Shown one piece after another: positions 10,156-21,357 of a DNA stretch of 64,000 bases. The stretch is from Ophiocordyceps camponoti-saundersi (nom. inval.) (Eukaryota; Ascomycota; Sordariomycetes; Hypocreales; Ophiocordycipitaceae): positions 310,001 to 374,000 of the forward strand of contig PDHQ01000011.1 in the NCBI GenBank assembly GCA_003339415.1, given 5' to 3'. Numbering within the stretch: position 1 is the stretch's first letter; every line of letters starts with the position of its first letter. Below the pieces are notes generated by a model, which was given only the letters and a program-made list of their open reading frames with translations, did no database searches and had not been told where the DNA came from. The translations under genes were made by a program, and so were the position numbers.

Positions 10156-12699
10156 CTAGACGTTTCCATGTTCCGCCGAGGAATATGCTCTCGCTTCCCG
10201 TACCAACCTCTCTCCTCCTGGGGGAGGATCACGTGTTTCGTGTACGGATCTCAAGTGTTCTGTCCCTCCCGATAGGCTGCCTTCGTGAGGAGCAGTTGGA
10301 TCAGGAGCTGTTGTTCCCTCTTCACCAGGGGTGGTTTCTCGCGGGTCAAGGTGATTGGGATTGGTGACTCTTTCCTCGTCATGTACTCTCTCTTCCCGCA
10401 CTAACCTCTCTCCTGGGGAAGGATGACGTTCCTGTGTTTCGTGTACGGATCCAATGTGTTCTGTCTCTCCCGAAAGGCTGGCTTCGTTAGGAGCAGGTGG
10501 ATAAGGAGCCGTTTTTCCCTCTCCACCAGCGGTGGTTTCTCGCCGGTCAAGATGATTGGGATTGGTGACCCTTTTCTCGTCATAGTAAGCGCCGGCATAG
10601 GTCCGAGTCAAATCGGGCAGGATCTCATCGTCTTGCGTCTTGGGGACGGCATCAGTATACCCCTTCCAGGTCCCCGGTTGGATGCCCTGGTAGGCGGCGC
10701 GCTGCAGTTGCAGAGTCTCATTTGTGGTCCACTCGAGAAAGGCATAAGGATCCTGGCAGTGTCTGTGGCGCCACAGGAGTTTAAACAGCGGTTCTATAAC
10801 GTATGATGTACCCACGATTAGGAGTCCGACGATATAGGTCAGCAGGAGCCCAACGAGACTGAAGGGCATGTAATCAGAGGATAGTATTTTCTGTATGGGT
10901 CAGCCAAAATTATGATGACTCTTGCATAAGACGGATCGCACCTGGTTGTTGCACATATCACGTATGTGCGGCGTGGTGCGCGCAGCTATTTCCTCGAGCC
11001 CGGGCTCTACTGGTCCGGCTGCTATGGTGACGAAATAGGCCTGCACGGACGAAAGCATCGTGGCCCACCAATGAGTTACGTCAATCTTCCATTGGTTATC
11101 CGGCAGTTTCTTCATATTGCCGAAGAAGAGTTGATCCTGCGACTGCAGGGACAGGCCCTGGAAATGGTTGATAGTGTTCACAAACTGTCCGACGGCTTGG
11201 ATGATTGCTGAAACGAACCAGATATAGCGGTCCTGCAACCGAGTGCCAGGAAGGACTCTAAAGCTGTCGCCACGGATCTGCTGCCTAGTGGAGTTAAATA
11301 AAGGTCCGGCGGCTACGGAGGCATCATGAGCGCTCGCCAGAGGACCGCAGTGGCCCGTTCCGTTGCAGAATTGCATCTGTCGCACGCAGCCCATTGGAGA
11401 TGCGGCCTCTTCGGGCCGGTACATTGTCATCATGGTGGTGCGGTCAGCGGTGTATGGGAAGCGGGTTCCCGGAACGAAGCCGCGATACCACGGGTCGGAA
11501 TTGGGCTCGGTGAACAGGATGCCGTTGCCTGATAGGAAGATGACCGTGAAATCTCCGTCCGACCTTGCGAGCTCCGGACGAGGATCAAAGGGCGAAGTCG
11601 GCATATAGGTGTTACCTTTGTATACTATCTGCGGAATCGCCCTGGCAGCATGTTAGAGCGTGGCCAGTGACGACGCGACAGAAGCGAGATACCTGAGCAT
11701 CAGAGTCGTGGCGGGCGAGTTCCTGGCAAATGGGTTCTCGACCTGCCTGTCGTACTGGCTCGAGAGGCTTTCGACCTGCCAGGTGAAGTTGAATCGTGGC
11801 CGTGCGTCGAGGTGGTCTCCGTAATAGTAGCGCGTGTAGTTGACATAGCGGGTTGTGAACTCGGACGAATAGCCCGACGTCTCTAGCGGCGCACAGTGGA
11901 TTACGTGCCGGAATCGAATACGGTCTTCCGGTTTGGAGTTGATGCCAAGATGCTCGTGGCTATCAATATAGCCCGTGTCGAGCATTAAGTTAGATGAGTT
12001 ACTTCGGCAAATGCCGTTTTTGAAAGGACATGGCGCTTCGCTATCGGATATGCTGGGCAAATGCTGCTTGACATAGGTGGTGCAATCGAACATATTAGAA
12101 CTGCTCGCCGAGTAGCATTGCTGGGCATAGTTGGCCACGTCTGAGGAATACTTCCCCCAATATTGATTCAGAGGGTGGACGAACTTGATCTCGTTTGCGA
12201 CAACTCCTGTAGGCAGTCGAGTACAGCGGGTGCCGTTGATTAATACGGCGTTGCCAATGGCGGTAGAGAGGGCAGAGCTGAAGCCACCGGCGACGGTAAA
12301 GGCGGCTATAGAGAGAATAGCGCAGAAGATGATGGGTAGCGTACGGAACCAGGTCTGTCGCGCATGACGCCACGTCCAGCTAAGCTGAAGAAACCCCCAG
12401 AGGCTGGCGGGGATGGTGACGGTATTGCGAAGCAGGGCCTGGCGCTGATGATGGACAGCATCGCGCGGCTGCGGCGTCGAATAGTAACGGTGCAGGATAA
12501 AGCGCAGGATCCGCCAAAAGGACGAGGCAACGAGGCCGATGAAGAAGGCCGTGAAGGCAATCAGGAGGGACCCTTCAGTGCGTCTGAGCGTGAGCGTCAA
12601 GCCCATGACGCGCCCGCGAGACCAATCGGTCCATACCCCGAGAATGACTGGGTACTGGACCTTGGAGGCGGCCCCGGTCCATGTCGAGGTGGCAGCCAT
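10156..12699 (-). CDS. Large fungal membrane protein with glycosylated outer domain and repeated tail
   Basis: I model three exons, complement(join(10156..10890, 10942..11641, 11693..12699)), giving 813 residues. Both introns are 51 nt, with donors GTATCT and GTGCGA and branch-like CTAAC and CTGAC motifs. The ATG at 12699 (MAATSTW) is used because the longer frame starts with GTG. Two membrane segments lie in the first ~145 residues (one in LLIAFTAFFIGLVASS, one in LPIIFCAILSIAAF). A long region with several Cys and NxS/T sequons follows and is probably extracellular. A further segment (SLVGLLLTYIVGLLIVG, near residue 580) leads into a hydrophilic, charged tail made of two 67-residue repeats. 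This architecture matches unnamed fungal membrane proteins that I know only as hypothetical; I assign no function. Splice phases and exon junctions are consistent throughout. Confidence 0.75.
10186..10581 (-). repeat. In-gene tandem duplication, 201-bp units (67 residues)
   Basis: Two units in the last exon (10381-10581 and 10186-10380) encode near-parallel sequences starting DEKRVTNPNHLD and DEERVTNPNHLD and both ending near ERLVRE. They keep SLSG(E/G)TEH and SVHET segments in register. The units differ by substitutions and a two-residue length change, so the duplication is not brand new. Confidence 0.85.
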
Positions 12700-13596
12700 G
12701 AGGTGAGTTTCTGGCAAAAGAGAGAGAGGCAAGGAAGGGGTCGGCAGGCGAAGAGATGACGGCACCAGCTGCGAAGCTAGACCAGATGGCGGCTCCCACT
12801 CAAGCTATGTACTGTATAAGACCATGATAGTTAAATGCTTGCATGGCTCGACTAGCACCTGCATGATATGCAGCCACAGCCATCATCTATCCCAGGCACA
12901 GGGGTTGAGCCAAACTCAGCGAAATCCTATGTAGGATGTCTCGTCCCCTAATCAGACGACATAAGTAGAGATGGCGAGATGCTGACGGACAGGGCAGCCC
13001 GCAATGGCCAAAGCAAACCGCTCTACCAAGTACTACACACGCCTCTTGGCAACGCCTCTTTGAAGAGTGAAGAGGCCTTGCCATTCGCCGCCCTGCAAGA
13101 ACCAGATCTGCAGGTGAGCACCAATGCTACAGGCCGGCATATGACGTGTACGCCAACTATTGGCCAGTGCTAACAAGCAATCACTTCTGGCTATCAGGCA
13201 ATTTAAATAGGTCAGACGTGCCGCGCTTACATACGTATCCCCTTTTGCGCGGAGGAAGTAAGAGGGTTACGGGACCTATATATATATATACTATGTAGTA
13301 CCGTTAAGCCTACTTGAACCTCGTTGACAGCGACCCACGAGCCGCAATTACTAAGGCGTGAGTCGTTCATTCAACTCATACCGCATGTCAAAGCATGCCC
13401 AGGCGTATAGGATTCCCATCTTGGCCGTTCGGCCCGAGGCAAGCAGCTATCATCGGCACTTGGAAACTCCACGGACCGTTCCTACAACACTGTGCTTCTC
13501 AGCATGTATGTACTGAGGAGCACGGTGTTGTTCAGCTCGCAACAGTCGTGCTTTAGCCAAGCCAACCCGGTCGGCAATATGTAGTTTAAACGAGTG

Positions 13597-13670
13597 GCGT
13601 TGCTGCAGCCCCCAATGTTGCGGGCTGCAGCAACGCACACATTGGGGGCTTCCCGGCTGCAGCAACGCAC
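13597..13670. repeat. Inverted-repeat cluster around GCTGCAGC
   Basis: GCGTTGCTGCAGCCC at 13597-13611 is the exact reverse complement of GGGCTGCAGCAACGC at 13622-13636. Overlapping it, CCCCCAATGT at 13609-13618 pairs with ACATTGGGGG at 13639-13648. A third GGCTGCAGCAACGCAC copy lies at 13655-13670. Two mutually exclusive hairpins are possible. The function is unknown; it may be a terminal fragment of a small transposable element. Confidence 0.75.
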
Positions 13671-13964
13671 CGGTCATGTCTAAAGCAGCTTGCAGGATGG
13701 CTCAGACAGCCCAAAGCCTCATAACAGCCACTGATAGAGCATCGGTTAGAGCCTTCCACCTTTGCTGTTGCAATAAACAGCGGCCCCGCGACGCATAGAT
13801 CCTTACCGCTGTAGGGGGCGATCCTTTCATGCAGAGCTGATGGAGTCGCCCGTTGCCTGGCGATGAGCGCCCTCTCGGCAAGCAGCCCCCAGTGGGCGGC
13901 AACATCTTCTGACAGAGGTCTATGCGGCCCGGGCTTAAAGGTGAACAGGGTACCTATGTAAGCG

Positions 13965-14235
13965 AAGTAATAGACGAATACGTACGGAGATATATTAGGA
14001 GGGAGTATACGCGGGACGGACGCTATAGCGCGAGAAATATGTAGGCCGTCTCGAGAGAGGGAAATAATAAGGCCGTAGTAGGAGGATTAGCTACGCAGGT
14101 AAATGGGGACGAAGACGGGGTGCCTAGCAGGGGATAACGGGCGACGATAAGGGAGCTTAAGGGGGAGGAAACGGGAGGAGAGAAGTCGATAGTATAAGCC
14201 GACGGGACGGAGGTCGGGTTATTTATACGGGCACA
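13965..14235. other. GC-rich segment depleted of CpA/TpG (possible RIP-scarred repeat)
   Basis: Over about 270 bases I count only about five CA or TG dinucleotides, while CG and TA are frequent and the sequence is purine-rich on the plus strand. Flanking DNA has normal CA/TG frequency. This is the RIP pattern in a sequence that was originally GC-rich, so it may be an old repeat copy. No coding sequence is visible. Confidence 0.5.
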
Positions 14236-14719
14236 GGCCGCGGTAGGGCCGGGGCAACAGCGTGTTCCAGACTATAGAAGACTTGGGACCAAAGCTGTCA
14301 TTAAAAAGAGCATGTGCATAATCAATCACTACAGGGGTGAAAAAAATAAAAGGCCCATCTTATCCTCTTCACAACCAAGAAGCCTGTTTCTTGAAGATGT
14401 TACCCTCTCCTCTTCGCCCCCCTTTTTCTCTCTCGGTCAGCTCGTCCAAGTATAAAGAGCGACAATCGTCTGTGACTTGAAATTTAACGCAAATCCTCTG
14501 GTGGTGTGGTCGAGAGCGAGAGCGAGAGCCTGGAGACAGAGTCGTAGATGGCCCAGGTTGCCTCCAGAGTAACCCAAGAAATTCTCGAAAACCAGTCGCG
14601 GACGCCCCTTCAGCCGAGCTGTAAACCCTCGTCAAAAAGTCCTATCCCTCTATCAAAAGTCTAAGCGAGGGCATTCAGGCTCCCCTACTCAAGGGGCGTT
14701 TGCGACTTGCGCATGCCAA

Positions 14720-15997
14720 TTAGTCCTCGTCCACGACGGCCACGAGCTGCGGAATATCGTCCACTTGTTTCTTGCCCCGCAAGATATCGTTGACGGCCGT
14801 AAAGAGGGGATACTCCTTTTCGAGCCCCCGCCTCAGGAGGAAACTGTTGACCTCGTACGCCGTCGTAGTTCCCTGTAGCTTCTGGCCGTTGAGGTCCTGC
14901 TTCTCGACCTCGTCGACGGATATGCCCTTGTCGACGGCCTTGCGCGCGCAACGGAAATTGCGTCCTCCGGAGCACGAGGTAATGAGGTCAGCGACGCCGG
15001 CCGAAGTCTCGGTAAAGGTACTGCTCTGAACCGTCTCGCCGAAAAACTCCTTGCCAAACTTGACCATCTCCATGAGGCCGATGCGCATGATGGCAGCTTT
15101 CGCATTGTCACCCCAGCCGCGACCGTCAACGAAGCCGGCGGCCAAGGCAACGATGTTTTTGAGCGCGCCGCCGAGCGACACCCCGGCCACATCGGAAACC
15201 ATCTGCACGTGAAAGTAGGGCCGGTGAAAGAGGAGACGGAAACACTCGTGGTCCAACGGCGGATACTGCGCCGGCAAGGGCGTCAACTTCGTCTTGGAAG
15301 TGCGGCCCCGGGCGTCACGATGGTGATTGGCTGGTGCCTCGGTCAAGACGATGCCTGGGCCGGGCAAGGGACTACCTGACCTCGGCGAGGGCGCGCGGCT
15401 GTCCATGGGCGGCGGGTCGTAGGCGATGGTGGTCTCGGACCACTTCTCCGCGGCAATTTCGTTGGCAATATTAGCACCGCTGAGGGCGCCGACATAGATG
15501 TTGAGCCCGTCACCGATCCATTCGCTGAAGAGGCTTACGGCGTCGTCAGACACGTTGACGCCCTTTATGCAGCTGATGCCACGCGCAAAGGGCAAGATGT
15601 GGCCGCGAATCTGATCGCAGACGTTTCCGATGAACTGGTGCGGCAGGTTGAAGATGAGAATGGTCGAATCGCGGACGGCTTCGACGATGGACGGATTGGC
15701 CACAAGGTTGGGCGGCAGAGTGATTCCCGGCAGATATTTTACGTTCTCATGGAAGGAGTTGATGACTGACGTGAGCTTCTGGGGCTGCTCGGGAAAAGAG
15801 GCTTGGTAGTGCTTGGAGTCGGGAGGGATGAGGACGTTTTCTTCAAACACCCACATCTGCACCGCCTCCTCGAAGATATCATTGTGCGTCCGCGTGTTCT
15901 CGGCCACGATCTTGGCGATGGTCGAGCCCCAGTTTCCCGATCCCACGATGGTGACCTTGTGCTTCCGGGTGTGTCCGCCGAGAAGGGAAGCAGGCAT
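14720..15997 (-). CDS. GPD1: Glycerol-3-phosphate dehydrogenase (NAD+)
   Basis: The enzyme reduces dihydroxyacetone phosphate to sn-glycerol-3-phosphate with NADH, feeding glycerol/osmolyte and lipid synthesis. The 425-residue, intronless product has the NAD-binding motif GSGNWG at 19-24 and the conserved [15 protein letters not shown] and LSGANIA segments. The catalytic-lysine region [17 protein letters not shown] and the C-terminal SFLLRRG and EYPLF helices also match. The family insert rich in Pro/Ser between the two domains ([14 protein letters not shown] onward, about 55 residues) is typical of filamentous ascomycetes. I choose the ATG at 15997 because [16 protein letters not shown] aligns with the usual short N-terminus. 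An in-frame ATG at 16036 would add 13 residues ([13 protein letters not shown]), and the frame stays open further upstream, so a longer form cannot be excluded. It is most likely cytosolic. Confidence 0.95.
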   Translation of the reverse strand: MPASLLGGHTRKHKVTIVGSGNWGSTIAKIVAENTRTHNDIFEEAVQMWVFEENVLIPPDSKHYQASFPEQPQKLTSVINSFHENVKYLPGITLPPNLVANPSIVEAVRDSTILIFNLPHQFIGNVCDQIRGHILPFARGISCIKGVNVSDDAVSLFSEWIGDGLNIYVGALSGANIANEIAAEKWSETTIAYDPPPMDSRAPSPRSGSPLPGPGIVLTEAPANHHRDARGRTSKTKLTPLPAQYPPLDHECFRLLFHRPYFHVQMVSDVAGVSLGGALKNIVALAAGFVDGRGWGDNAKAAIMRIGLMEMVKFGKEFFGETVQSSTFTETSAGVADLITSCSGGRNFRCARKAVDKGISVDEVEKQDLNGQKLQGTTTAYEVNSFLLRRGLEKEYPLFTAVNDILRGKKQVDDIPQLVAVVDED

Positions 15998-16881
15998 CTT
16001 GTGATAGAATCGCAGCAGAGGGGGGACACGGAACATGCGACGACGGCTTTGAGGACGGCGATGGTGAAGCTCTCGCTCAGGGAGATGGCAATGAAGAGCG
16101 TGAATTGCTGGTAGAGAGCAGAGAGAAGAAGGATAGCAGTCTTCCACACCACTTTACCTATAGCGGTCAGGTAATACCAGATGGTGGTATACACGAGCTT
16201 CGGTGAGAGCTCGTCGGAGTGAGGGGCGCATTAGACCGATTGCGGGTCGGCGTACCCTTTGCTGACCCTCTATCAAGGGCTACCCTGAAAGGGTGCAACT
16301 GCATCGCGACTGAACTTGTCCCTCTGCTACCATATGCGTGCGGGCTACTTCTTGCTTGGCCTGGGCCGAAAATATGACTCGGCTGGCAGAATGCTTCTCA
16401 CCGCCCGACAAGTTGGGGAGCCGCAGAGTTGCGCAGCCTTCACATGCAACTTTGCCTTCTCATTGTTGAGCATCAGTATCACGCAGCTCACACATTGTAG
16501 GTGAATTTCCTGGTGGTTACAATGCGACCATGCAAATACTACATGCAACAATGACCCATTGCCGAAGTCACATATCCATCCAGTCTCCGCGACCTACCTA
16601 TGCGTCGGCTCCGTCCCGTCGGCCGACGACCGGACAATAAAGCAAAATAGAATGCCGTTCCGAGGATGCACCTCCGCTCTGCATCTCCATCTCCCGCGCC
16701 CGCTTGCAGTTGCATTGATACTCAAAGTTCGCCCTCGTCTTTGTTGTGTGTATACTATGCGACGGAAGCCGCGGGTTTAAGCGACTGCAGCGGACGACTG
16801 ACTAGGGCCAACTGTCCCAATGGCGTAAGTTAGACCCGACGTCAACGGCTTTCCCCTCCCTTCAGGGGACGACGATCTGCT
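15998..16881. other. Intergenic region between GPD1 and the GGCT-like gene
   Basis: This is the promoter region of the minus-strand GPD1 gene and the downstream side of the next gene. An open frame continues upstream of GPD1 to about 16,147 without an ATG beyond 16,036. Nothing else is supported. Confidence 0.5.
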
Positions 16882-17859
16882 TCACACCAGCGACACCCTG
16901 TATGAAGCTTCCATGTCGTCGTCGTTGGCAGCCTCAGTTCGCTCGCCATCGCCAAAAATGGGCTTGAATATGAATTCATAGCTCAACCACATGAGGTTCA
17001 GCCACATGCTCAACAACGTCGCCAGCCCCGCCGGCAGCTTGCCAGTATCGTCGACCAAAAAGCCTGTTAGCTTGATAAATACCAGCAGCATGGGAGACCA
17101 GATGAGAAGCAGCAGGAAGCGTCCCAGGCGTTGTCGCCAGTGGGTGATGGTGTAGGGCTGCAGCGACCGCAGATAGCTCTGATAGCTCCCTGGTAGACCG
17201 TGCTCTCGGGCGCCGTCCCTCAGAAGTTTCAGATATCGACTGCTGGGCTGGGCGCCGGCGTGCTTGCTGACGCCCTTATCGTTGGCCTGCTGCGGGGCGT
17301 GAAGCGTCCTTGCCTGGAAAGGTCGCACATCATCTTGTGGCCCAGACCCGCTTTTGATGGGGAAGCAGGGAACTGTGATCTCCCTGTAGCTAGCACCTGC
17401 GCCCTCGGTTCGCATGATGACACCGAAATCGCTGAGCGTCACTTCGTATACGACACCCATCAGACGGCCATCCCACTCGCCTGAAGCCTGACCATAATCC
17501 TTCTCGGGCAAGCCTCTAAAGTCGACGTTGGCAAAGCATGGTTCCCAGTAAGGCACGCCGCGGAGGCCAAACGTAAGACGGAGGTCTGGGACGGAGACGG
17601 TGACCTGAGAGAGAGGTCGAATGCCTCGCATGCCAAGAAACGTTGCTGCTGCCATGTTGGATCCATAAGCGAGGTATAGCACGGTTCGCGGGTCGGGTCG
17701 ACTGGGATCCGGGCTGGCGGACTGGGATAGACGCTGTGGCGATGTGCGAGGAACAGCACAGGAGCTGGCTGACGTGGAGAGCTCAGGGATGAGGCCGGTA
17801 GAGACCTCCATCTCGGTCAGATCTGCCGTAGGAAGACATACTGGCTGGGTAGAAGACAT
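16882..17859 (-). CDS. Gamma-glutamylcyclotransferase-like protein with C-terminal membrane anchor
   Basis: The 325-residue ORF starts at a true ATG and carries the GGCT fold signature YLAYGSNM at residues 62-69 (YGSN phosphate/glycine loop). The general-base glutamate follows in MRTEGAGASY (Glu152). Family members release 5-oxoproline from gamma-glutamyl groups, and the fungal GliK relatives act on glutathione-derived conjugates. The first ~55 residues are Ser/Pro-rich and probably disordered. Two hydrophobic segments (about 248-269 and 279-299) predict a membrane hairpin or double-pass tail, a known layout in uncharacterised fungal GGCT-domain proteins. No biosynthetic cluster surrounds it, so a role in glutathione or membrane-associated metabolism is only inferred. 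A TATAAG sequence lies about 100 bp upstream. Confidence 0.85.
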   Translation of the reverse strand: MSSTQPVCLPTADLTEMEVSTGLIPELSTSASSCAVPRTSPQRLSQSASPDPSRPDPRTVLYLAYGSNMAAATFLGMRGIRPLSQVTVSVPDLRLTFGLRGVPYWEPCFANVDFRGLPEKDYGQASGEWDGRLMGVVYEVTLSDFGVIMRTEGAGASYREITVPCFPIKSGSGPQDDVRPFQARTLHAPQQANDKGVSKHAGAQPSSRYLKLLRDGAREHGLPGSYQSYLRSLQPYTITHWRQRLGRFLLLLIWSPMLLVFIKLTGFLVDDTGKLPAGLATLLSMWLNLMWLSYEFIFKPIFGDGERTEAANDDDMEASYRVSLV

Positions 17860-18731
17860 GACTCTGTAGTGAAGCTGTCCGACTGCTTAGAAGAATGAAC
17901 AAGAAGTTGGGTGGCATTAAACCATTTCCCCATGCCGCCCCCATGCAGCCCTAGGTACTTATACTGATCAGCCGCCCTACCGATTTCGTACATGCACGGA
18001 TTTGCGGACTTTGCTCCCTCCCGGCTTAAACAAGGCCGATTTGTGTCCGGATTGCGCAACTATCGATCAGCGTCAGCTCCCTTCTTAGCTTGCTTTGCTT
18101 TTTGTTCTTCCCACTTTCTACTGTGATTTCCGCCCAACTGACTTCTCGCTCTTGGTTGCAAAAAGACCCACGTAACAGAGTGCCATACATATGTAGTTGC
18201 CGCCCTCTACTCCGCGTTGGTCCCCTCTTACATACGTGGGGGACAGCCGGGTTCTTTTCCAACATCTTATCCTGTTGCCTTCTGCGAGGTTATCGTGAGC
18301 TCGGCCTTTTTGATCATGGTCGTCGTTGATGGAGCTCGGCATAGGCCGCCGTTTGCCTGGGCACCTTCCTGGGATACACAGACTGCACCTTCCACCTGCC
18401 GCCAGCATCCCGCGCCTTCCTCCTCCTCTCCGAGTTTGCCTGATTCCTCAGGCTGTCTCCGTGCTTCCCCTCCTCTCCCCTCTTCCCTCTCTCTGTCTCT
18501 CCTTTGACGCTTCTCTTTTCTTTGTCGTCCTCGATCTGGAACCTTTTCCTTCGCTCAGAAGGTAAGCTGAAGCACGTGGCTGTTCGAGGCAGCTGCCTTG
18601 AAGCTTTCCTCGAAGTGACGTCAAGATAGGATGCTTTCTAAATCTTTGGCCATCTTCCGTCCCCTCGAGAATTTTCAGATGCCATTCCCTTCCTCGTCTA
18701 TCCCCTGAAAGAGCAGCTCAGGTACACGACG
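17860..18731. other. Divergent intergenic (promoter) region
   Basis: This separates two divergently transcribed genes. The side next to the 857-residue protein is strongly pyrimidine-rich (18,410-18,560), as in many fungal promoters and 5' leaders. No other feature is seen. Confidence 0.5.
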
Positions 18732-21357
18732 ATGCCTGTACGGACGCGTGCGAAGGCCGCTGCTCGTGGTCGGCCCCAGCGACTACCAACACAATTCGGA
18801 GAGCTGGAGACCACGCCAACAAGTCGCCACCACGGCGAGCTTGATCCAGCTCCCACCACAAGTGGTGGCACCCACCTTGTGACGTCGCCAAATCCCGAAG
18901 ACCAGCCAACCCAGCTTCTGACCCATGGAGACGTTTTCGACGACGAGTTGAGAGACGAGGACCTCGTGGAGCCTGTCACTCCACAGAAACCTCGCCGTAC
19001 CAGCATCCAATGGTCGGAAACCGAATCGCTGGCGAGGCGCAGCTCTCCTTTGTCTCCTGAAGAGGCACCTTTGACAGAATGGCAGTTCGACGACAATGAC
19101 TCACTTCCACCTCTTTCGACTCCAAAGTCGGATAAAGATCAGCTTCCAGATACTGTGCCATTGGCTGAAGCCTCGCCTGCCCTACACGAAGGTGGCACAC
19201 CAGCCGTTGCGTCGAAGAAGGTCGACTTCTCCGAAACCGCATCAACCATGCGCCGCAGTTCGCCTTTTGCTAGTGAATCGATGCCTCATGTCTTTGACTT
19301 GCTTGACGATTCTACCTCCATTTCGCCCTCTGATGGGAAGCATGCTTCGACACTTCCTGGCCCTACGCACCTTACACCTGACAACATCTACGACATAACA
19401 CCGCCGCCACACACGAGCCAAGAATCACCTGAGCCTCATGCAAAAGCCAATGCCGCTCGCCGGCGTGAGGCTCACCCGCCCGTGCAGGAGCAACGTGCAC
19501 AACATGCGAACAAAAGACCCGAAAGAGGAGACACAAAAGCACAGTCACGTACTGCCAACACCAAAAGACATGTCAAGCAAGTCCGAGACCTTGGCAACAG
19601 GGAGCCAGAACTTCCTAAATCTAGCCGAATCCATCAGGCAGGGTCCGGCGCAACCCAGGCGAAGGCCGACGCAGGCAAGCTCGACAAAGTGAGGAAACGG
19701 AAACAACGCCCCAAGACGCCTTTGCAATTTGACGAGACGAGCCGGGTCAAGGAGGCACAGAGTCGGCCGTCGACTCAAGGCAAGCAGAAGCTCCGCATGC
19801 CAATCGTGGCCGCGCTCAGAGAATCTGCGCAGCCAAGCAGCTCGCCCAGCGTCGTGCCTCGGAAGAGAGGTGCGGCGAACAACCAACAACCGAGGGCAAA
19901 GAAGGCAAGAACAATCTTGGTTGCAACGCAGGAACGGAAGGGGCAGAACGCAACCACATGCTCGGTCACCAACAAGAAGGAGCCAGTTGCAACGGATCAC
20001 CCTACGCTGCGGAACCAGGCATCGCCATCACCCGATGTCGCCGTGACCACCACAGGACCCATAACTGTCTTTAGCGATGATGATGGCAAGTTTCCACAGC
20101 TACCCGCTACCAACGCGGCGCTCGACAGCGGGAACGGCGATTTCATGGTTCCTGTCGAAGTCTCAGCTCTGTCACCCTCAGGAATCAAAGACGACGTGCG
20201 TCGTGCATTTGCTCCCTCGTCACATTACTTGCACAAGGAAGTTGCTGATGCGGACTTCTCGGAATGTGATCAGGCAATCCACACCGGAGCTCGTGTGGAG
20301 CGCGTCAGTAATCGCAAATTGCTGGATCCGAAGGACAGAAACGACGAGTCAGACCAAGTCGCGGGCGCGGAAAAGCAGGTCGCCAGCCCAGTATGTCTTC
20401 GAGGGAGACTTCCAGAGCGGCCAGAATCGCATCGTGGCCGGCAGCAGAGCCGGTCGGTTAGGCGGGCGAGCCGACATTACAGCGTCAGTATCCATGGCAG
20501 TCCTGTGCCAGCCAACCATGTTGAACCCTGCCGCGGCCCGGCCATTGCCGCAGAACCTGCGAAGTCGATTAAAGATCGCCCTCCACCGAAATTTTTGGAC
20601 TCTTCACAGTTGAGAGCGGCGGCAGCTGATATTTCGAGCTGGAGGGCGGAGTGGCTGCAAGGTGGACGATCCGCCGACGATGCAGCGTGTCGCCCGGTTC
20701 AGCAACGAGACACCCTGAAAGAACCCCTGCAAGGCGTTCCACGGGATGTCCGTGCTGAAATCCTGGCTAGCCTGCGAGAACATGACGCTCTTCGGGAGGA
20801 GCAGGTGCGCCGCCGCCATGGCACAGATGGGCCTGGACAAGGCTGCGACAAGGATACAAGCCCGCGGGGGGACGAGCGGGATTCCCTACCGGACAACCTA
20901 TCCCGGCAGCTCCACCAGGTGGTCAACGTAAGTGGCATGGGAAGGGGCCATTTGATGGTCGAAACTAACCATCGAGCAGACGATGCTGCAGCATCTGAGG
21001 TCCAAGGAGGAGGCAGGGCGCAAGGTCGTGGAGATATACCGCCGGAAAACAAGCGGCTGCATCGAAAAGATACGCAATCGTCAAAAGCAGGAGCGCAGAG
21101 TGCTGGAGGAAGCCATGCTTGTCGACGGGGACAAGTTTAGCCAGTTGATTAACAAGGCCCGCAGCGTGGTGGCCAGGGGCAGCCAATCCCGGGCAACAGA
21201 CATGCGAGAGCTGGAGCGGAAGACGGCGGAGCGACAAGCATCGTATGATAGGGCAATGGCGAGCCTCCGGGGACTGCAGCGTCAGCTCCTTCAAGGAAAC
21301 GAGGAGTCGGGAAAGCAAGGAAGTGAATTTCCCATGTTGGAGTTGAAGTTGCTATAA
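18732..21357 (+). CDS. 857-residue disordered, coiled-coil protein, probably nuclear, unknown function
   Basis: I model two exons, join(18732..20927, 20980..21357). The 52-nt intron has a perfect GTAAGT donor, a CTAAC branch site and a GCAG acceptor. Splicing avoids an early stop and extends the protein into a Lys/Arg/Glu-rich helix. The first ~730 residues are low-complexity, rich in Ser, Pro, Arg, Lys and Glu. An AT-hook-like RGRPQR lies near residue 13, followed by SP/TP phosphorylation-type sites (VTPQKPRR, SPLSPE) and basic NLS-like clusters (KVRKRKQRPKTP, PRAKKAR). The last exon encodes a heptad-like helix (VVEIYRRK through LRGLQRQL), a likely coiled coil. The layout recalls chromosome-associated adaptor proteins, but I recognise no domain and claim no function. 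Confidence 0.75.

Larger units (their letters stand above)
12700..14719. other. Gene-free stretch with inverted-repeat and repeat-scar segments
   Basis: Apart from the inverted-repeat cluster at 13,597 and the CpA-poor segment near 14 kb, listed separately, this contains only short unsupported ORFs. A (TA)n tract lies at about 13,277-13,290. Confidence 0.45.

Noticed and set aside
12700..12765. 22-residue N-terminal extension of the membrane protein
   Set aside because: It begins with GTG, whereas a good ATG lies at 12699.
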